From the NCBI GenBank assembly GCA_037447655.1, contig JBBHKE010003309.1, forward strand, positions 22,542-86,541: 64,000 bases of DNA, read 5' to 3'. The DNA is from Zygnema cylindricum (taxonomy: Eukaryota > Streptophyta > Zygnematophyceae > Zygnematales > Zygnemataceae). The notes under the pieces were generated by a model. That model was not told where the DNA came from. It did no database searches and worked only from the letters and a program-made list of their open reading frames with translations. This document shows positions 61,890-64,000 of this stretch, piece by piece (within the stretch, counting starts at the first letter, position 1; each line of letters begins with the position of its first letter). The translations under genes and the position numbers were made by a program.

Positions 61890-62915
61890 TGCAATTGTGT
61901 GTTCCCCATTGGACTACATAATTTAGAAAGCCTCTTGATAGTTTTTGACTAACCCTTCTCCAGTTAGGGTCACAGATATTCAAGTAGGCGATCAAACAAA
62001 TTGAATGCATCCTTATGGATTCTGTACTCCCTTGAGTCCGCAACAAAAGAAATCACTCAAAACGCCCAGCCAGGCGATAAGTTATCAAGTGGCAAAATTG
62101 GCAAGATGCCAAATTATATACAAGCTCATTGGGAGAGAGGCGGCTACATTCTAAATCTCCCAAGTCCTAAACCCCTCTCACAACCCCTATCTACTGCTGT
62201 ACAAACCAATCATAGAACTGAAAAGTACAAAAAGGTACTATGGCCAGTGTAGTTTGTGTACGGTCTGTGTACGACTCCGCCTTTGAGTGGACGCCTATCT
62301 CTTCCGCACTCACCCTCATGCTCTCTGGGATTTCTACTTCCCAATGTTATTTGCCCACGTGGCGCCAAGTCATGTCACGCCTGAAACCGTTTAAGCAATC
62401 ATTCCGCGATCTCGTCTATGATGAGTGCAGTCAAATCCAAAACGGCTTTAAATGTAAGCTGTTGAAAATCGATGTCCAAAAAAATTGTTTCGTGTGGTTT
62501 TACGTTCGCACTATAATCAGATTTGTTTCTCTGTTACTTATCCGTAATTCCGTAAATCAGATTAGTTAACTCTAACAGATTTAAATACTAATCATTCCCC
62601 ATGTACTCTAACGAACTCCAATGACACACCGGCTAAGGCGGACGGCTTCGCTTCGCTCTGCTAGTCAACGTGCTAGTCGGAGGTTTGAGTCCTGTTGGAC
62701 TCAACCTTTTTATTAAAAGTGACTTTTGTCACTTCTTTTGACCTGCCTAAGGAGCCAAGGCAGCCATGGCTCCACCATGCTCTCTTTCCTTCAATGACTA
62801 GAACAAATATGGGAGATAGAGGGGAGAGGTGGAGGCAGACTGCCTACGCTTTTCTTTTCTATTTTCACTAAGCTATACGACCTAGAAAATACTTTAAAAC
62901 TCAAATAAAATAACA
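61890..62915 (-). repeat. 3' LTR of element F
   Basis: Homologous in patches to the LTR of element C (ACTCCCTTGAGTCCGCAACA, the extended G-box CCCACGTGGCGCCA). The left end, TGCAATTG at 61890, is chosen from the expected length and CA terminus and is approximate. Confidence 0.6.
62615..62705 (+). other. tRNA-like A-box/B-box module in LTR of element F (antisense to element)
   Basis: Plus strand: GGCTAAGGC (62631-62639), then 42 nt, then GGTTTGAGTCC (62682-62692). The A-box is identical to that of element A, and the orientation relative to the element is again antisense. The longer spacing would suit a tRNA with a long variable arm. Confidence 0.5.
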
Positions 62916-62929
62916 TTTCCTTTCTTTTC

Positions 62930-63755
62930 TAGTCTAATTTAAGTTTCTCTCTTAGTCCACACTTCTCTCTACAATATTTCAATTTGGGTGGGGGTATAGG
63001 TTTGGTCATCATATCAAGAATCATTTCTCCATCTGGTTTAGAAAAAGATTCACAATTTTGTTTTTGACTTTTTCCCTCACAAAACTTTGCCTTATGTCCT
63101 TGTATTTAGCTAGTAAATGATGCTTTAGATTGGCTGCAATTGCAATTGCAGCCTGATTATCACAAAAGACTTTATGCACCCCTTTCTTCATGTACCCCAA
63201 TTCTTGCAGCAAAGACTTTACCCACATCAATTCTTTCACAGTAGAACAAGAGGACATGTACTCAACCTCCATATTGGACTAAGCAACCACCTTTTGTTGC
63301 TTGCTACTCCAACAACAAGCACCTTCCCCCACATAGAATACATACCCAAAAGTACATCTTCTCATAGGTGCATCTCTATAACTGGCATCACTTTTAGTGG
63401 CTTTGTCAGTGTGCTCCCCTCCCAAATACTACCATAATTCCCTTCTACCCACCGGATATTTCATGTCTCTCTTTGCTACCTCCCAATTGTTTTTTCTAAG
63501 ATTATTAAGACTCTTGTTGGAACTCCAACTGCTGCCGCTATATCCGGCCTAGTACAATTCAGAAAGTATATTAGACTTCTTACAACCTATCTGTAAGGAA
63601 TAGACTTCATAAACAATCTTTCTTCGGGACTCATCTCATCATCTAAGATTATCACTCCTCCTACACTCCCATCCTTTATTTTCTTCAAGTCCATGGGAGT
63701 GGTACATTTGTTTTTCTTTTCCATTTGGAATTTCTCGATATCCAAAAAAATTCAT
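62930..63755 (-). pseudogene. RT end and RNase H remnant of element F
   Basis: Minus frames give EKFQMEKKNKCTTPMDLKK (end of RT), a stop in the SIPYRQVVG motif, [11 protein letters not shown], and RNase H motifs ELMWVKSLLQELGY and FCDNQAAIAIAANLKHH (63272-63021), ending near 63021. Several stops and frameshifts. Closest to element A by eye. Confidence 0.8.
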
Positions 63756-63920
63756 CCTAAGGAGCTTAGGCAGTCATAGCTCCACCACCCTCTCATTCTT
63801 TCAATAACTACGACAAGTATGGGGGATAGAGAGGAGAGGTGGAGGGAGATTGCCTACGCTTTTCTTTCCTATTTCACTAAGCTATTCACACCAAAAAATA
63901 CTTTAAAACTCAAAAAATTT

Positions 63921-63924
<4 letters not shown>
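63756..63924 (-). repeat. Truncated 5' LTR of element F
   Basis: 169 bp corresponding to the U3 start of 61890-62915, fused to RT sequence at 63756. Confidence 0.75.

Positions 63925-64000
<76 letters not shown>
63925..64000. repeat. (GA)n microsatellite at window end
   Basis: Uninterrupted AG dinucleotides to the last base; the repeat continues beyond the window. Confidence 0.98.

Larger units (their letters stand above)
61890..63924 (-). mobile_element. Internally deleted copia element F
   Basis: Minus-strand element. 3' LTR 61890-62915 (about 1026 bp), pol remnant to about 63755, and the first 169 bp of the 5' LTR (63756-63924). Both LTR pieces begin TGTTA followed by TTTGAGTTTTAAAGTATTTT and match until CTCCTTAGG, where the 5' copy joins reverse transcriptase sequence. 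So the rest of the 5' LTR, gag, protease, integrase and most RT are deleted. Flanks are AGAGA on both sides, uninformative in a GA repeat. Family close to A and C. Confidence 0.75.

Noticed and set aside
1-64000. CRISPR arrays, prokaryotic operons, ribosome-binding sites, rRNA genes or intact tRNA genes
   Set aside because: None seen. Repeats are microsatellites, LTRs or exon modules, and the sequence is eukaryotic.

Overview
The window is eukaryotic nuclear DNA from a large, repeat-rich genome. Plant-type leucine-rich repeats (LRRs) encoded as 72-bp exons, a papain-type protease with LysM modules, multi-kilobase introns and many Ty1/copia elements point to the green/streptophyte lineage, probably an early-diverging one such as a bryophyte, lycophyte or charophyte. 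A brown alga cannot be excluded from sequence alone.

Layout. 1-1684: flank with a 34-bp tandem repeat and no gene I recognise. 1685-8133: copia element A (+), nearly full length, with in-frame stops. 9143-14902: copia element B (-), nearly full length and young. 15670-28948: a minus-strand multi-exon gene (gene A here), reconstructed from splice sites and intron phases: at least nine LRR exons, a terminal LRR plus EGF-like exon, a papain-family (C1A) peptidase over four exons with its catalytic Cys/His/Asn, a second EGF-like exon and two LysM modules. 30520-56457: a plus-strand, head-to-head array (gene B) of seven LRR exons of the same cassette type. Its introns carry kilobase purine-only tracts on the sense strand, AT-rich blocks and conserved module blocks. 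Retroelements sit in those introns: a solo LTR (35389-35870), element C (40518-44667, non-autonomous, very young), element D (45453-51175, no pol) and element E (52426-56022, no coding capacity, very young). 56830-60005: the longest purine tract. 60590-60867: a truncated further module. 60868-61600: an island I do not recognise. 61890-63924: internally deleted copia element F (-) inside a GA microsatellite that runs to the window end.

Main messages. (1) The gene A architecture (LRR-EGF-C1A-EGF-LysM-LysM) is one I do not know as a described family. It couples two recognition modules to a secreted protease, but three frame problems suggest it is decaying or misassembled. (2) Symmetric phase-2 72-bp LRR cassettes on both strands, with duplicated flanking introns, look like an exon-shuffling factory. 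(3) All five elements with a preserved primer site use a primer-binding site complementary to the anticodon arm of initiator tRNA-Met (half-tRNA priming). In A, B and C the gag reading frame starts in the LTR and runs through this site. (4) The LTRs of A, C and F carry an antisense tRNA-like A-box/B-box module.
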